A DNA stretch of 33,879 nt, taken from Desulfobacterales bacterium (lineage in GTDB: Bacteria > Desulfobacterota > Desulfobacteria > Desulfobacterales > G020353555). The position numbers were made by a program, and so were the translations under genes. The notes under the pieces were generated by a model. It saw nothing but the letters and a program-made list of their open reading frames with translations. It ran no database searches and was not told the origin of the DNA. This document shows positions 13,849 to 23,115 of the stretch, in pieces (the stretch's first letter is position 1; every line of letters begins with the position of its first letter). The stretch is taken from contig CP070697.1 in assembly GCA_020353555.1 (NCBI GenBank), positions 3,850,283-3,884,161 on the forward strand. Direction: 5' to 3'.

Positions 13849-15132
13849 ATGACGTTTATCATTCTGGCCCTGATCATCCTTATCGTGGTGATCGGCGTGC
13901 CCATGGGATATATGCTGGGCATCATTTCCTTGGCCGGCCTCTGGGAAATGGGCGGGTGGCGTTTTTTGCGCATCATTGCCACCCGGCACCATTCCGCCGT
14001 AGAAGAGTTCTTGTTGATTGCCATCCCGTTTTTTATTCTGGCGGCCGTCTTGATGAACCGCTCCGGGCTGACCGACCGCTTGATTCGGTTCGTGAACCTT
14101 TTGATCGGTCACTATCCGGGCGGTCTATCCCATGTCAACATCGGCGGTTCCATCATCTTTGCCGGCATGACGGGGGCGGCGGTGACGGATACCGTCGCGA
14201 TCGGCAACATCTTGATTCCGGCCATGAAGAAGGAAGGCTATTCGCCCGAATTTTCGGCGGCCGTTACGGCCGCGTCCTCCATCGTCGGCCCCATCATCCC
14301 GCCGTCGATCACCATGATCGTCTATGCCCATATCACGGGACTCTCGGTGGGCGCTCTTTTTACGGCCGGGTTTTTCCCGGGTCTGCTCATGGGCGGGCTC
14401 CTGTTGATCGTCAGTGCCATCATCTCGCTGCGGCGTCATTATCCCCGGCGGGAAACCCGGGCGAATTGGAAGGAGGTGCTTGCAGGCGCCCGGGACGCCT
14501 TTTTGGCGTTGATCATTCCCGTGATTATTCTGGGGTCCATATTGACCGGTGTGGCGACGGTGACCGAGTCGGCGGCCGTCGCCGCCGGATACGCGTTCGT
14601 GGTCGGCAAGTTCGTCCTGCGCACGCTGCGGTTCAAAGATTTGATCCCCGCTGCGCTTTACACGGCCAAGCTGAGCGGCGTCATCTTTCTGCTTTTGGCC
14701 ACGGCCCATACCTTCGGCTGGTACATCACCCGGCTCGGGGTGCCGGCCAAAGTGAGTGCGCTGATTTTGGGCCTTACCAGCAGCCCGCTGCTCATTTTGC
14801 TGATGGTCAACGTCTTTCTTTTGATCGTCGGCATGTTCATGGATATTCTGCCCGCCGTGCTGATCCTGGTGCCGGTATTGGCCCCGGCCATGGTGCAGGC
14901 GGGGTTGGATCCCCTGCATTTTGCCTTGATCATGCTGATGAATTTGAACATCGGGATGATCACGCCGCCCTATGGAATGACCTTGCTGACGGCGGCCCGG
15001 ATTGCCGATTGCTCCTATGACCGCACGATTCGGGCCGTGCTGCCGTTTTTTGTCGCCGAGTTGGCGGCGCTGGTCATTATTACCTATTTTCCGTGGCTGG
15101 TCTTGGTGTTGCCGCGTGCTTTGGGGTTTTAG
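13849..15132 (+). CDS. dctM: TRAP transporter large permease subunit DctM
   Basis: A 427-residue polytopic membrane protein, the ion-coupled channel of the TRAP system. It has about 11-12 hydrophobic spans and the family's signature stretches: the early GVPMGYMLGI, GSIIFAGMTGAAVTDTVAIGNILIPAMKKEGYSPEF, the AASSIVGPIIPPSI loop, and the late LMNLNIGMITPPYGMTLLTAARIADCS. The ATG at 13849 has GGGGAG five bases upstream and gives a normal-length protein. It follows dctQ by 60 bases and precedes the aminotransferase by 96 bases, probably on one transcript. Confidence 0.93.
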   Translation: MTFIILALIILIVVIGVPMGYMLGIISLAGLWEMGGWRFLRIIATRHHSAVEEFLLIAIPFFILAAVLMNRSGLTDRLIRFVNLLIGHYPGGLSHVNIGGSIIFAGMTGAAVTDTVAIGNILIPAMKKEGYSPEFSAAVTAASSIVGPIIPPSITMIVYAHITGLSVGALFTAGFFPGLLMGGLLLIVSAIISLRRHYPRRETRANWKEVLAGARDAFLALIIPVIILGSILTGVATVTESAAVAAGYAFVVGKFVLRTLRFKDLIPAALYTAKLSGVIFLLLATAHTFGWYITRLGVPAKVSALILGLTSSPLLILLMVNVFLLIVGMFMDILPAVLILVPVLAPAMVQAGLDPLHFALIMLMNLNIGMITPPYGMTLLTAARIADCSYDRTIRAVLPFFVAELAALVIITYFPWLVLVLPRALGF

Positions 15133-15228
15133 CCTTTGGTCAAATGGTCAAACGATCTACGCGACAGCTGCACCGACCAACCGTGCTCCGCAACCCTAGC
15201 GAGAATATCAAACAGTAAGGAGGAAATT

Positions 15229-16137
15229 ATGCGCGATCAACGGCAAGTCTGGCTAAACGGCCAATTGATCCCCTGGGAAAACGCCACCGTTCACATCTTG
15301 TCCCACGGCTTCAGCCGCGGTTCGGCGATTTTCGAGGTATTCGGCATTCACCCGCTTCCCGCGGGTCCGGCCGCCTTCCGACTGGATCTTCATCTGCGAC
15401 GCTTTGCGAGAACAGCCCAACTGCTGGGGATGGAACTGGCCCAGTCCCAGGAAGAACTCGCGCAGGCCGTCGCCGAAACGGTAAGAGCCAATAAAATGGA
15501 CAACGGGTTCATAAAAATGGTGGCGTACTACGGTCTGGAGGCCTTTGCGACCCTCGTTCCGGGCGTGAAGCTGGATCTGTCCGTGTTTGCCGTGCCCGCC
15601 AGCGCCGATTTGGGTCTGGATCTCTCCAAGCCCATCAGCGCTTGCATCAGCAAGTGGAGAAAGATTCATCCCGAAACGGTTCCGGTGGCAGCCAAGGCGG
15701 CCTCGAACTACCTAAATGGCATGCTGGCGCGTCAGGATGCCCTGCGGCGGGGGTTCGATGTGGGGCTCATGATGGACACCCACGGTTTTATGGCCGAAGG
15801 CAGTATTGAGGCGTTCTTTATGGCCAAGAACGGTGTACTCCTGACGCCGCCCTTGGGTCGAATTTTGGCCAGTGTCTCGCGCCAGTCCGTGCTGGATGCC
15901 GCGCGGGTGGTCGGGATTGAGGCGCATGAGAAGGCCCTCCGGCCCGAAGAACTCCTGGAGGCCGATGAAATTTTCACTTCCGCCACCCCCTTTAAAGTGC
16001 TGCCGGTTGGCCGCATCGAAGATCGCAAACTGGACGATGCACCGGGGCCGGTGTCCCGCGGATTGATTCAACTCATGGATGCGATTGTGGCTGGTCGGGA
16101 TGAGCGTTTTAAGGACTGGCTGCAACCTCTGCCTTAG
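15229..16137 (+). CDS. Class IV PLP-dependent aminotransferase (branched-chain / D-amino acid aminotransferase family)
   Basis: A 302-residue fold-type IV PLP enzyme. The N-terminal VWLNGQLIPWENATVHILSHGFSRGSAIFEVFG, the candidate Schiff-base lysine K156 in AAKAASNYLNGMLARQDA, the GFMAEGSIEAFFM segment (PLP-phosphate side) and EADEIFTSATPFKVLPV (second phosphate-binding loop) match the branched-chain aminotransferase/D-alanine aminotransferase/aminodeoxychorismate lyase superfamily. AAGGAGG sits eight bases before the ATG. The usual KxxGNY reads KAASNY. Its place after dctM suggests that it transaminates the imported compound or the 2-oxoacid derived from it. L- versus D-specificity cannot be decided by eye. 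Confidence 0.87.
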   Translation: MRDQRQVWLNGQLIPWENATVHILSHGFSRGSAIFEVFGIHPLPAGPAAFRLDLHLRRFARTAQLLGMELAQSQEELAQAVAETVRANKMDNGFIKMVAYYGLEAFATLVPGVKLDLSVFAVPASADLGLDLSKPISACISKWRKIHPETVPVAAKAASNYLNGMLARQDALRRGFDVGLMMDTHGFMAEGSIEAFFMAKNGVLLTPPLGRILASVSRQSVLDAARVVGIEAHEKALRPEELLEADEIFTSATPFKVLPVGRIEDRKLDDAPGPVSRGLIQLMDAIVAGRDERFKDWLQPLP

Positions 16138-16320
16138 ACGCCATGACCGAAGGGATGACGCGGCCGCATACCCCGTACCGCATGCCGTCCGACGATGGAA
16201 ACACGCAATTCAGCACAGGGGTTGAGTTTGCGCCGTGTTCTACCCCCAAAATCCGTGGCCAGCTGTTTCGTATGAATGCGAAAAAAGTCGAGACCGCTGT
16301 CCGTCAAGGCCGGCCCACTT

Positions 16321-16857
16321 TTATTTGTATGCCTTGCCATACGATTCCCGGTGGACTTTCTCATACTGCAATTCGGCGGCCGCATGAGGTGCCTTTTGCT
16401 CCGCCGGATACCCCACCGCGACCATGGATTCGACCTGCAGTTCGGGGGGCAGGTTTAATACTTCGGCGATATAATCCCCCGCCGTTCGGCGGTCGTTGTG
16501 CATGCGCGCGCGGATTTGAATCCAGCAGCTTCCCAGATCCAGGGAGGCGGCCGCCAGTTGGATCATGATCGTGGCGATGGACGCATCTTCGATCCAGACA
16601 TCCGATCGGCCCGGGTTGGCACATACCACGAAACCCACCGCCGCATTTTTCATAAAGGCGGAGCCGTGTTCTTTGGCGCGGCCCAGCTTAGCCAGAACCT
16701 TGCGATCGGTTACCACGACAAACTCCCAGGGATTCAATCCCCGCGAAGAGGGGGCGCGCAGCGCCGCTTCTACCAGTTTATCGATTTTTGCGCTTTCGAC
16801 GGCTGTATCCGAGAATTGCCGAATACTCCTTCGCTTTTGAATCACTGACATAAACAT
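16321..16857 (-). CDS. Nitroreductase-family FMN oxidoreductase
   Basis: A 178-residue protein of the nitroreductase superfamily. The N-terminal IQKRRSIRQFSD holds the FMN-phosphate arginines, ALRAPSSRGLNPWEFVVVTD is the second FMN motif, and SIATIMIQLAAASLDLGSCWIQIR is the dimer-interface helix and active-site region. The C-terminal MVAVGYPAEQKAP completes the fold. Members reduce nitro groups, quinones, flavins or enones using NAD(P)H as homodimers. I chose ATG 16857, which has AAAGGAG 11 bases upstream. The frame stays open to 16926 but the extra residues do not fit the family. It is monocistronic and convergent with the aminotransferase gene. Physiological substrate unknown. Confidence 0.88.
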   Translation of the reverse strand: MFMSVIQKRRSIRQFSDTAVESAKIDKLVEAALRAPSSRGLNPWEFVVVTDRKVLAKLGRAKEHGSAFMKNAAVGFVVCANPGRSDVWIEDASIATIMIQLAAASLDLGSCWIQIRARMHNDRRTAGDYIAEVLNLPPELQVESMVAVGYPAEQKAPHAAAELQYEKVHRESYGKAYK

Positions 16858-17112
16858 GATTAAATATGCTCCTTTCTTTGAAGCGCTTTCCAGGATCCCC
16901 AATATATCGTGCTCGAATCCAATCAAGCCCTGAAGGCAGGCGAATCAAAAATAAAACGGTTTCAAATCTGATCCTCCATGCCGCGTCTAATGGGGAGCAC
17001 GCTTAAAATGTGATAAAGCAAAACTAGGGACGACCTCGCCTCTGTCACATCAAAAATGCCCCTTGCAGACATCGGCCGACAGGTCGCTATCAGGGCCATA
17101 GGCGCCCCCATC

Positions 17113-18138
17113 TTAGGGCACCAGGATGGCCTTCAGGGTCCGTCCGGCATTGGCTTCTTCGAACGCCTCGCTGGCCCGCTGGAGGGGGAAAAACTGCATC
17201 AGACGTTGCACATCGGCGGCATGGGCTTCCATCAAACGGATCGCGTAAATATAATCTCTGTATACGGAAGCATAGCTGAACAGCAGGGTCTGTTCCGCTC
17301 TGACGGGGATTGTCGGAAACCAGGAAAATTCCCTGTGGTACATGGCCAGCACCACTATGGATCCCCCCCGACGCACCAGATCCATGGAAGCCTTGAGGGC
17401 GGCGGTGGCACCGGAGGCTTCGATCCATAAATCCGGCGGTTGGTTCCCGAAAACATGTGTTACGGCCCGGGGCAGCGGAACCTGGTCCGTGTTGGTCGTC
17501 CGCAATCCCAGCTGCTCGGCAGCGGGGAGGCGCAGCGCGGCATCCACCTCGGTGCCGCAGATCAAAACTCGCGCGCCGTTTAACCGGGCCACCAGTGCAC
17601 TGAAAAGACCGACGGGGCCGGGCCCGGTCACCACGATTCTTTGTTCGGGATAAATAGAGGTCTTGGACAGAGCGTGAATGGCCACCGAAAACGTTTCAAT
17701 GGCCGCGGCGGCGGACAATTCGAAATTTTCCGGCAGTCGGATTAAATACCGCGGGTTGACAACGGCATAAGGGGCCATCCCGCCATTCATATTCAAACCG
17801 ATCACCCGGCGGTCGGAGCATAGATTGGTATCGCCGCTCCGGCAAAATTGGCAGTGGTCGCAGCCCTGAATGGCAATAACCACCACTTTGTCCCCCGGCT
17901 GATACCCGTTCACGCCGGCCCCCACGGCCGCCACCGTACCGGCGAACTCATGGCCCAGGATGACCGGCGGTATCACCCACTCGTATCCGGGACTGGCCCG
18001 ATAGGCATGCAAATCACTGCCGCAGATACCACATCCGGCCACCGCGATTAAGACTTCCTCAACCGCCGGTTCCGGCACCGGCACTTCCCGCAGCCCGGTT
18101 TCCAAGGGATTTTTTCCGTATTTGACGAAAGCTTGCAT
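17113..18138 (-). CDS. Zinc-dependent medium-chain alcohol dehydrogenase
   Basis: A 341-residue MDR-family dehydrogenase. Catalytic zinc ligands appear as C36 (GCGICGSDLHAY) and H63-E64 (GHEFAG), with E148 at the fourth position. Structural zinc ligands are C93, C96, C99 and C107. The Rossmann loop is GPGPVG (172-177). This layout is shared by sorbitol, threonine and 2,3-butanediol dehydrogenases; I cannot choose among them. The start at 18138 (MQAFVKYGKNPLETG) matches the family; the frame remains open to a GTG at 18210 and no good ribosome-binding site marks either. It follows the second livF by 140 bases on the same strand and may be the last gene of that operon. Confidence 0.88.
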   Translation of the reverse strand: MQAFVKYGKNPLETGLREVPVPEPAVEEVLIAVAGCGICGSDLHAYRASPGYEWVIPPVILGHEFAGTVAAVGAGVNGYQPGDKVVVIAIQGCDHCQFCRSGDTNLCSDRRVIGLNMNGGMAPYAVVNPRYLIRLPENFELSAAAAIETFSVAIHALSKTSIYPEQRIVVTGPGPVGLFSALVARLNGARVLICGTEVDAALRLPAAEQLGLRTTNTDQVPLPRAVTHVFGNQPPDLWIEASGATAALKASMDLVRRGGSIVVLAMYHREFSWFPTIPVRAEQTLLFSYASVYRDYIYAIRLMEAHAADVQRLMQFFPLQRASEAFEEANAGRTLKAILVP

Positions 18139-18278
18139 GGGATCGTATGACCTGTGAAGTTGGGAGTGATGCATTCGAAAAACCTTGTTCAGACAATGAT
18201 TGATTCCCACCGCTTTTGGTTGGCAACTGTCGGTTGCCCGTTGCGGAGAAAAAGCGAATCAGGGTGTGAAGGCAACGG

Positions 18279-18983
18279 CTACATCCCCAAATAGGCTTTT
18301 TTGACATGGGCATGTCCCGCAATTTCCTGGGTCGGTCCGGAAAGCATAATATGCCCTTTTTCCATGATATAGGTGTAGTCGGCCACCTCCATGGTATGAT
18401 GGACTTGCTGCTCCACCAGGAGGATCGTCACGCCGGATTCAGCAATTCGTCTTATCATGTCAAACATCTGTTTGACCAGGATCGGCGACAGCCCTAAAGA
18501 CATTTCGTCGATCATCAACAGGCGCGGCTGGGCCATCAGCCCCCGCGCAATGGCGCACATCTGCTGCTCGCCGCCGGACAGGGAGCCCGCCTGCTGGTTG
18601 GTGCGCTCTTGCAGAACCGGAAAAAGGGCGTACACTTGCTCCAGGGTATCGGAGACGCGGGCGCGGGCGTGCTTCGGGTAGGCGCCCAGCTCGAGATTTT
18701 CTTTCACCGTTAAGGTATTAAATAGTCTGCGGCCTTCCGGCACATGGGCGATGCCCATGGCGACGATTTTCTCCGGTTTAACATGCGTGAGGTCATACCC
18801 CTCAAACGTGATCCGCCCGCTGGGATATTTGATCACACCGCTGATCGCCGTCAGGGTGGTCGACTTGCCGGCCGCATTCGGTCCCAGCAAAGCCACAATC
18901 TGTCCCTCACGGATTTCCATCGTAACGTCCCGCAGGGCTTGAAAGTCACCGTAATAACAATCGACATTTTCAATGGCTAACAC
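18279..18983 (-). CDS. livF: Liv-type ABC transporter ATPase LivF (second operon)
   Basis: A 234-residue ATPase of normal LivF length. Walker A is GPNAAGKST, the signature is LSGGEQQ, Walker B is RLLMIDEMS with the catalytic Glu present, and the end AYLGM is standard. I chose a GTG start (18983; VLAIENVDCYYGDFQAL), because GAGAGGAGG lies just upstream and the seven-base overlap with livG is typical; a longer frame to 19022 would add residues unlike the family. Unlike the LivF of the first operon, it carries no C-terminal tail. It powers uptake together with LivG. Confidence 0.92.
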   Translation of the reverse strand: MLAIENVDCYYGDFQALRDVTMEIREGQIVALLGPNAAGKSTTLTAISGVIKYPSGRITFEGYDLTHVKPEKIVAMGIAHVPEGRRLFNTLTVKENLELGAYPKHARARVSDTLEQVYALFPVLQERTNQQAGSLSGGEQQMCAIARGLMAQPRLLMIDEMSLGLSPILVKQMFDMIRRIAESGVTILLVEQQVHHTMEVADYTYIMEKGHIMLSGPTQEIAGHAHVKKAYLGM

Positions 18984-19699
18984 TGAGGGGCCTCCTCTCC
19001 AAGATACGCTTTGATTACGCATTCATCATTGGTCACTTCGGCGGGAGTTCCGGTGGCGATCAGCGCGCCCTGATCCATGACGAGCACGCGCTCCGACACT
19101 GACATCATGGCGTCCATCAAGTGTTCGATAAAGATGATCGTCACCCCGCGGTCACGTACCTGGCGGATGAGCGGGAGATTTTGGGCCACTTCGGTGGGAT
19201 TCAATCCGGCCAGGACCTCGTCGAGCAAGAGCAGTTTCGGATTCGTGGCCAAGGCCCGGGCGACTTCGATGCGTTTGCGCTGGGCCAGGGTTAAGCTGCC
19301 AGGCGCGGCGTGGGCCAAATCATCCAATCCCATCATGGCCAGCACCGCGGAAGCCTTTTGGCGGGCGTGGGTGGTGTTTTTGGTTCGGGCCAGCGCCGGC
19401 GCCATGACGTTTTCCAAAACCGTCATTTCAAAGGGACGCACCACCTGGAAGGTTCGCCCGATCCCCACCAGGCTGCGGCGATAGGCCGGCAGGCCCGTGA
19501 TCTCGCGGCCGTCCAGGATAATGTGACCATCGTCTTTGGGAATGATACCTGTCATCCAATTAAACACAGTGGTTTTGCCGGCGCCATTCGGTCCGATCAA
19601 ACCGACGATTTCTCCCGGGGCGACATCGAAGCTTACGTCTTTGACGGCGGTCAGGCCGCCAAATTTTTTTGTCAGATTTTTTACTTGCAGAAGAGCCAT
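18977..19699 (-). CDS. livG: Liv-type ABC transporter ATPase LivG (second operon)
   Basis: A 240-residue ATPase. Walker A is GPNGAGKT (about 36-43), the Q-loop region is IGRTFQVVRPF, the signature region is LTLAQRKRIEVARAL (degenerate LSGGQ, as often in LivG), and Walker B is LLLLDEVLAGLNPTEV. It starts at an ATG that shares one base with the livM stop (TGATG). Pairs with LivF as the asymmetric ATPase dimer. Confidence 0.93.
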   Translation of the reverse strand: MALLQVKNLTKKFGGLTAVKDVSFDVAPGEIVGLIGPNGAGKTTVFNWMTGIIPKDDGHIILDGREITGLPAYRRSLVGIGRTFQVVRPFEMTVLENVMAPALARTKNTTHARQKASAVLAMMGLDDLAHAAPGSLTLAQRKRIEVARALATNPKLLLLDEVLAGLNPTEVAQNLPLIRQVRDRGVTIIFIEHLMDAMMSVSERVLVMDQGALIATGTPAEVTNDECVIKAYLGEEAPQC

Positions 19700-20697
19700 C
19701 AGCGCGCCTCCACTTGGCCGGACAGAGGAATTTTCTTCCTACCGGGCGTGCGTTTGATGATCGGTGTCAAAAGCGACACAATCCCGCCGGGAATGAATTT
19801 GACCGTCGCGATCAAAACCAACCCATAGACCACGTAGTTCAGCCCCTGCTGGATCGTTCCCAGATAGAAGCGCAGGAATTCACCCAGCGGGGTCATCAGA
19901 ATGGCTCCGATGACGGGCCCGGAGATGGTGCCCATTCCGCCGATGATGCCGTTTAAAGCCGGCTGCAATGAAAAGAGATCCAAGGAAAATATGGTATGCG
20001 GTTCCAGCACGTAGATGTAGAACACGTAAAAAACACCGATAGCGCCCGTCAAACCGGAACTCCACATCAGGGCAATGAAATGGGCCCGGGACGTGTTGAT
20101 GCCCAGGGCCTGGGCCGCCTCTTCATCGGAGGCCGCCGCGCGTAAATGAAAGCCGAGGGCCGAGTTTTTCAGTCGGTAAGTAAGCCACACAATCCCCACG
20201 GCGAGAATCAAGGACATGTAGTAAAATGGCTTGCCCCCCTGAAACGTCATATTGATCCATGCGGGTTTAAAGGGGATGTTGATCCCCACGGAGCCATTCG
20301 TAAGGCTGCGCCAATCGATGGCGATCATGCGCAGCACTTCGGCAAAGGCAATCGACGCCAGGGTGAAAAAAGGACCCCGCAAACGGATGAGGGGCAAGGT
20401 CATCACCAGGCCGCCCAGCATTGAAACAACCAACGCGGCCAACAATCCGAGCCAGGGGGTGATACCGTATTTGACATAGAGAATCGTGGCCGTGTATGCC
20501 CCGATTCCGAAAAAAGCCGCATGCCCCAGGGACAGTTTGCCACCAAAGGCCGGTATGTTCCATACCGCGGTCAAGGCAATGTAGAAGAAAATAAGGGTAT
20601 GCATATGCAAGACAAAGGTGGATTGAAAAAACCAGGGGATCAGCAGTAATATCAGGAACGCCGGAGCGCCTAGCCAGTATCGTAGGTTCGGTTTCAC
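19699..20697 (-). CDS. livM: Liv-type ABC transporter permease LivM (second operon)
   Basis: A 332-residue inner-membrane permease with about 9 spans. Landmarks are FGGKLSLGHAAFFGIGAYTATILYVKYG, then RLRGPFFTLASIAFAEVLRMI, and the coupling loop SALGFHLRAAASDEEAAQALGINTSRAHF. The start is a GTG that overlaps the livH stop by four bases (GTGA), so translation is coupled. The C-terminus is unusually basic (IIKRTPGRKK). Confidence 0.92.
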   Translation of the reverse strand: MKPNLRYWLGAPAFLILLLIPWFFQSTFVLHMHTLIFFYIALTAVWNIPAFGGKLSLGHAAFFGIGAYTATILYVKYGITPWLGLLAALVVSMLGGLVMTLPLIRLRGPFFTLASIAFAEVLRMIAIDWRSLTNGSVGINIPFKPAWINMTFQGGKPFYYMSLILAVGIVWLTYRLKNSALGFHLRAAASDEEAAQALGINTSRAHFIALMWSSGLTGAIGVFYVFYIYVLEPHTIFSLDLFSLQPALNGIIGGMGTISGPVIGAILMTPLGEFLRFYLGTIQQGLNYVVYGLVLIATVKFIPGGIVSLLTPIIKRTPGRKKIPLSGQVEAR

Positions 20698-21590
20698 TTT
20701 AATCCAACCTCCTCTGAGCCTTTGCCTTTTCCGAAAAGACCTTGCGGGCGCACCAGCAGAACCAGAACGAAAATCGCAAAGTAGATGGCCTCTTTCAAAG
20801 CCGGAGATACGAATGTTCCGCCGATGGATTCCACGACTCCGATGAACAGGCCGGCGAAAAAGGTCCCGCTCATGCTGCCCAGTCCTCCCAATACGACCAC
20901 CACGAAGGCCAGCAGGGTAAAGGTCACACCCACGGTGGGATAAACCGAGCTGAAGGGCATAAGCAGTACGCCGCCCAAGGCGGTAAACATCGTCCCCATT
21001 CCAAAGGCCAGAATGTAGTGTTTTTCGACGTTGACACCCATGAGGCGGGCCACCGCGTGATCTTCGACAATCGCGCGGAGCGCTTTGCCCACGTAGGTAT
21101 ATTTCAAAAAGTAGTACAGAACGATAATCGATAGCAGAGCGGCGCTGAACGCTACCAAACGGGGGATGCTGACAATAATATCAAAAACCTCCAGTGAACT
21201 CATGGAGTAGGAGGTCTGCACGGTACGAAAATCGCCCTTCCAGGCAATCAAAGCCAGGTTTTGGAGCAACAGAGAAACACCGACCGTGGCAAAAATCTTC
21301 ATCGTGGCCGATGTGGCGAGTATAGGCTGAACCACGATGCGCTGAAAAACAATTCCGAAGATAAACATCACCGGCATGATGACGATGGCGGAAACGTAGG
21401 GATCCAGCTTGGAAAAATGATGGAGCCAAAAAGTAAGGTACATGGCGATCATCACCATTTCGCCGTGGGCGAAGTTGATGATGCGGACGACGCCGAATAT
21501 CAGGTTGAGCCCCACACTGATCAAGGCATAAACACCGCCCAGCAATAGTCCGGAAACAAGTACCTGAATATAAAGATCCATGCGCGACAA
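20694..21590 (-). CDS. livH: Liv-type ABC transporter permease LivH (second operon)
   Basis: A 298-residue permease with the LivH opening 'LLLGGVYALISVGLNLIFGV', then VRIINFAHGEMVMIAMY, the coupling loop GKALRAIVEDHAVARLMGVNVEKH and VVVLGGLGSMSGTFFAGL. The start lies 63 bases after the binding-protein stop, on the far side of a strong terminator-like hairpin. Forms the channel with LivM. Confidence 0.93.
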   Translation of the reverse strand: MSRMDLYIQVLVSGLLLGGVYALISVGLNLIFGVVRIINFAHGEMVMIAMYLTFWLHHFSKLDPYVSAIVIMPVMFIFGIVFQRIVVQPILATSATMKIFATVGVSLLLQNLALIAWKGDFRTVQTSYSMSSLEVFDIIVSIPRLVAFSAALLSIIVLYYFLKYTYVGKALRAIVEDHAVARLMGVNVEKHYILAFGMGTMFTALGGVLLMPFSSVYPTVGVTFTLLAFVVVVLGGLGSMSGTFFAGLFIGVVESIGGTFVSPALKEAIYFAIFVLVLLVRPQGLFGKGKGSEEVGLK

Positions 21591-21601
21591 TCCTCAGGGT
21601 C

Positions 21602-21638
21602 AAAAAATGAGATGCCCTTCCCCGCCAGGAAGGGCATC
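21602..21638 (-). terminator. Terminator-like hairpin with T6 between livK and livH (second operon)
   Basis: GATGCCCTTCC and GGAAGGGCATC form a perfect 11-bp stem with a 6-base loop. On the minus strand the stem is followed by TCA and six T (21602-21607). It lies 15 bases after the binding-protein stop, yet the permease genes continue downstream on the same strand. It therefore most likely works as a partial terminator that lets some polymerases through to livH-M-G-F. Confidence 0.75.
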
Positions 21639-21653
21639 GCGTCGGTCGTAGGG

Positions 21654-22859
21654 CTACTCTTTGAGTATGGGGTCCATTACCGCCGCATCTTGGGGCCACA
21701 CGGTTACCAGTTTGCCGTCACGCCATTGGGTGACCAGGGGAACGGCACGCACATTCTGGCCATTTGCGTCAAACTTGACACCCCATCCGGTGGCCGTTGT
21801 CCCGGCGGGGATGTCCAGCGACATGGCCGCCTTGCGAAGATCTTCCGGATTCATGCTGCCGCCGGTTTTTCCCAGGATGTCAAAGACCACACTGGCCCCC
21901 ATGTAGTTGGCCAAGGAGTGGCCTGATCGGGGATTTTCCTGGAACGTTGCCTTGTAAAGAGCCAGGAACTCCTCCAGACCGGGGGTGAAGGAAGTGTTGA
22001 CAGCATATTGGGTAAAATCGACATTCAGCACGCCATCGGCCTGCGCGCCCAGGGCATCGGCGAAGCTCTGGAGACTGTGGCCGCCGCCGGTGCCCATCAG
22101 CGGAGCCTTCAGTTTCAGCTCATAAGCCTGGCGCGCCATCAAAATGGCGTCCTGGGCATAGGAAACCGCGATCACAATGTCCGGTTCGGCCTTGCGCAGG
22201 CGGAAAATAACCGACGAGAGGTCGGTCGCGTTGGCGCTGTATGGCTCGACGGATACAACCTGGATGCCGGATTCTTTGGCCAACGTGGAAAAGCTTTCCG
22301 CCACGGATGTGCCGTAATCGGAGTCTTCGTGGGCGATGGAGACTTTCATTTCCGAGGGTTGCTTGCCCATTTGGCTGGCCAACCAGTCGGTGATAAATGC
22401 CACCTGGGACTTGCTGAAGTCCTGGGCGGTGGGATTGGTCCGCCACATGGTTTTATAGCCCCGGCCGGTGATGGCATTGGCGATGGCACCGAGTTCAAAA
22501 TACGGAATTTCTTTGCGCGCAGCCACTTCGGAAGCTGCCATGCACCGGGAGCTGGAATAGGAGCCTATAATTATGGGCACCTTTTTCTGCTCGATGAGCC
22601 GCTCCGCCTCCGAGCGGGCCGCGGCCACCGTGCTGCCGTCGGCCTTTTCGAATACGATTTCACGGCCGGCGATGCCGCCGGCCTTGTTGCGCTCCAGCCG
22701 GGCGATTTCGGCCCCGCGCAGACTTTCTTCGCCCAGCAGGGCCAGGCTGCCGGAGATCGGGTAAAGCGCTCCAATTTGCAGGGTTTCGGCAAACCCCGCG
22801 GCGGAAAACACAATCGCCAGAGCCCCGCAGAGGACGAGAGTTACAGCAGCTTTTTTCAT
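21654..22859 (-). CDS. livK: Periplasmic substrate-binding protein of a Liv-type ABC transporter (second operon)
   Basis: A 401-residue type I binding protein. The signal peptide MKKAAVTLVLCGALAIVFSAAGFA ends near AGFAE-TL. The mature protein starts LQIGALYPISGSLALLGEESLRGAEIA and contains VPIIIGSYSSSRCMAASEVA and WRTNPTAQDFSKSQ, all standard for the Peripla_BP_6 family. AAAGGAGG is seven bases before the ATG, a very strong ribosome-binding site. Sequence resemblance to the binding protein of the first operon is limited to family motifs, so the two systems probably have different ligands. Neighbouring 2-oxoacid dehydrogenase, hydroxyacid oxidase and hydroxyisobutyrate-dehydrogenase-like genes hint at amino, oxo or hydroxy acids. 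Confidence 0.92.
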   Translation of the reverse strand: MKKAAVTLVLCGALAIVFSAAGFAETLQIGALYPISGSLALLGEESLRGAEIARLERNKAGGIAGREIVFEKADGSTVAAARSEAERLIEQKKVPIIIGSYSSSRCMAASEVAARKEIPYFELGAIANAITGRGYKTMWRTNPTAQDFSKSQVAFITDWLASQMGKQPSEMKVSIAHEDSDYGTSVAESFSTLAKESGIQVVSVEPYSANATDLSSVIFRLRKAEPDIVIAVSYAQDAILMARQAYELKLKAPLMGTGGGHSLQSFADALGAQADGVLNVDFTQYAVNTSFTPGLEEFLALYKATFQENPRSGHSLANYMGASVVFDILGKTGGSMNPEDLRKAAMSLDIPAGTTATGWGVKFDANGQNVRAVPLVTQWRDGKLVTVWPQDAAVMDPILKE

Positions 22860-22919
22860 GGAATCCTCCTTTCATGGTTTTAGGTGATAAAATACAGACG
22901 AACAATCAACGGCCGATCG

Positions 22920-22959
22920 AAAAAAGTTGACAAGGCCGAGACGGCCGGCGTTGGCCTTG
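22920..22959 (-). terminator. Probable terminator after the FAD oxidase gene
   Basis: On the minus strand CAAGGCC and GGCCTTG pair around a GC-rich 15-base loop, followed after a few bases by six T (22920-22925). It lies in the 256-base gap between the FAD oxidase stop and the livK start, and would separate the upstream catabolic genes from the second Liv operon. Confidence 0.6.
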
Positions 22960-23115
22960 GATAAGACTGCCGCCCGTTCGGCCTTTGCCTGATGGGCCGG
23001 GTCAGCGTTCACGTCCCCGCCGGCCACCCGTGCTCCTGCCCGGCATCAGGCCAAAGCAAGCGCGCGTTCGCTTTTCAGATTTTGTGACGATTGATCGACT
23101 GGTGGTGGGCACCGC

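Noticed and set aside
13836-15020. A 394-residue plus-strand frame inside dctM
   Set aside because: Out-of-frame reading of dctM, rich in Arg and His with no hydrophobic spans.
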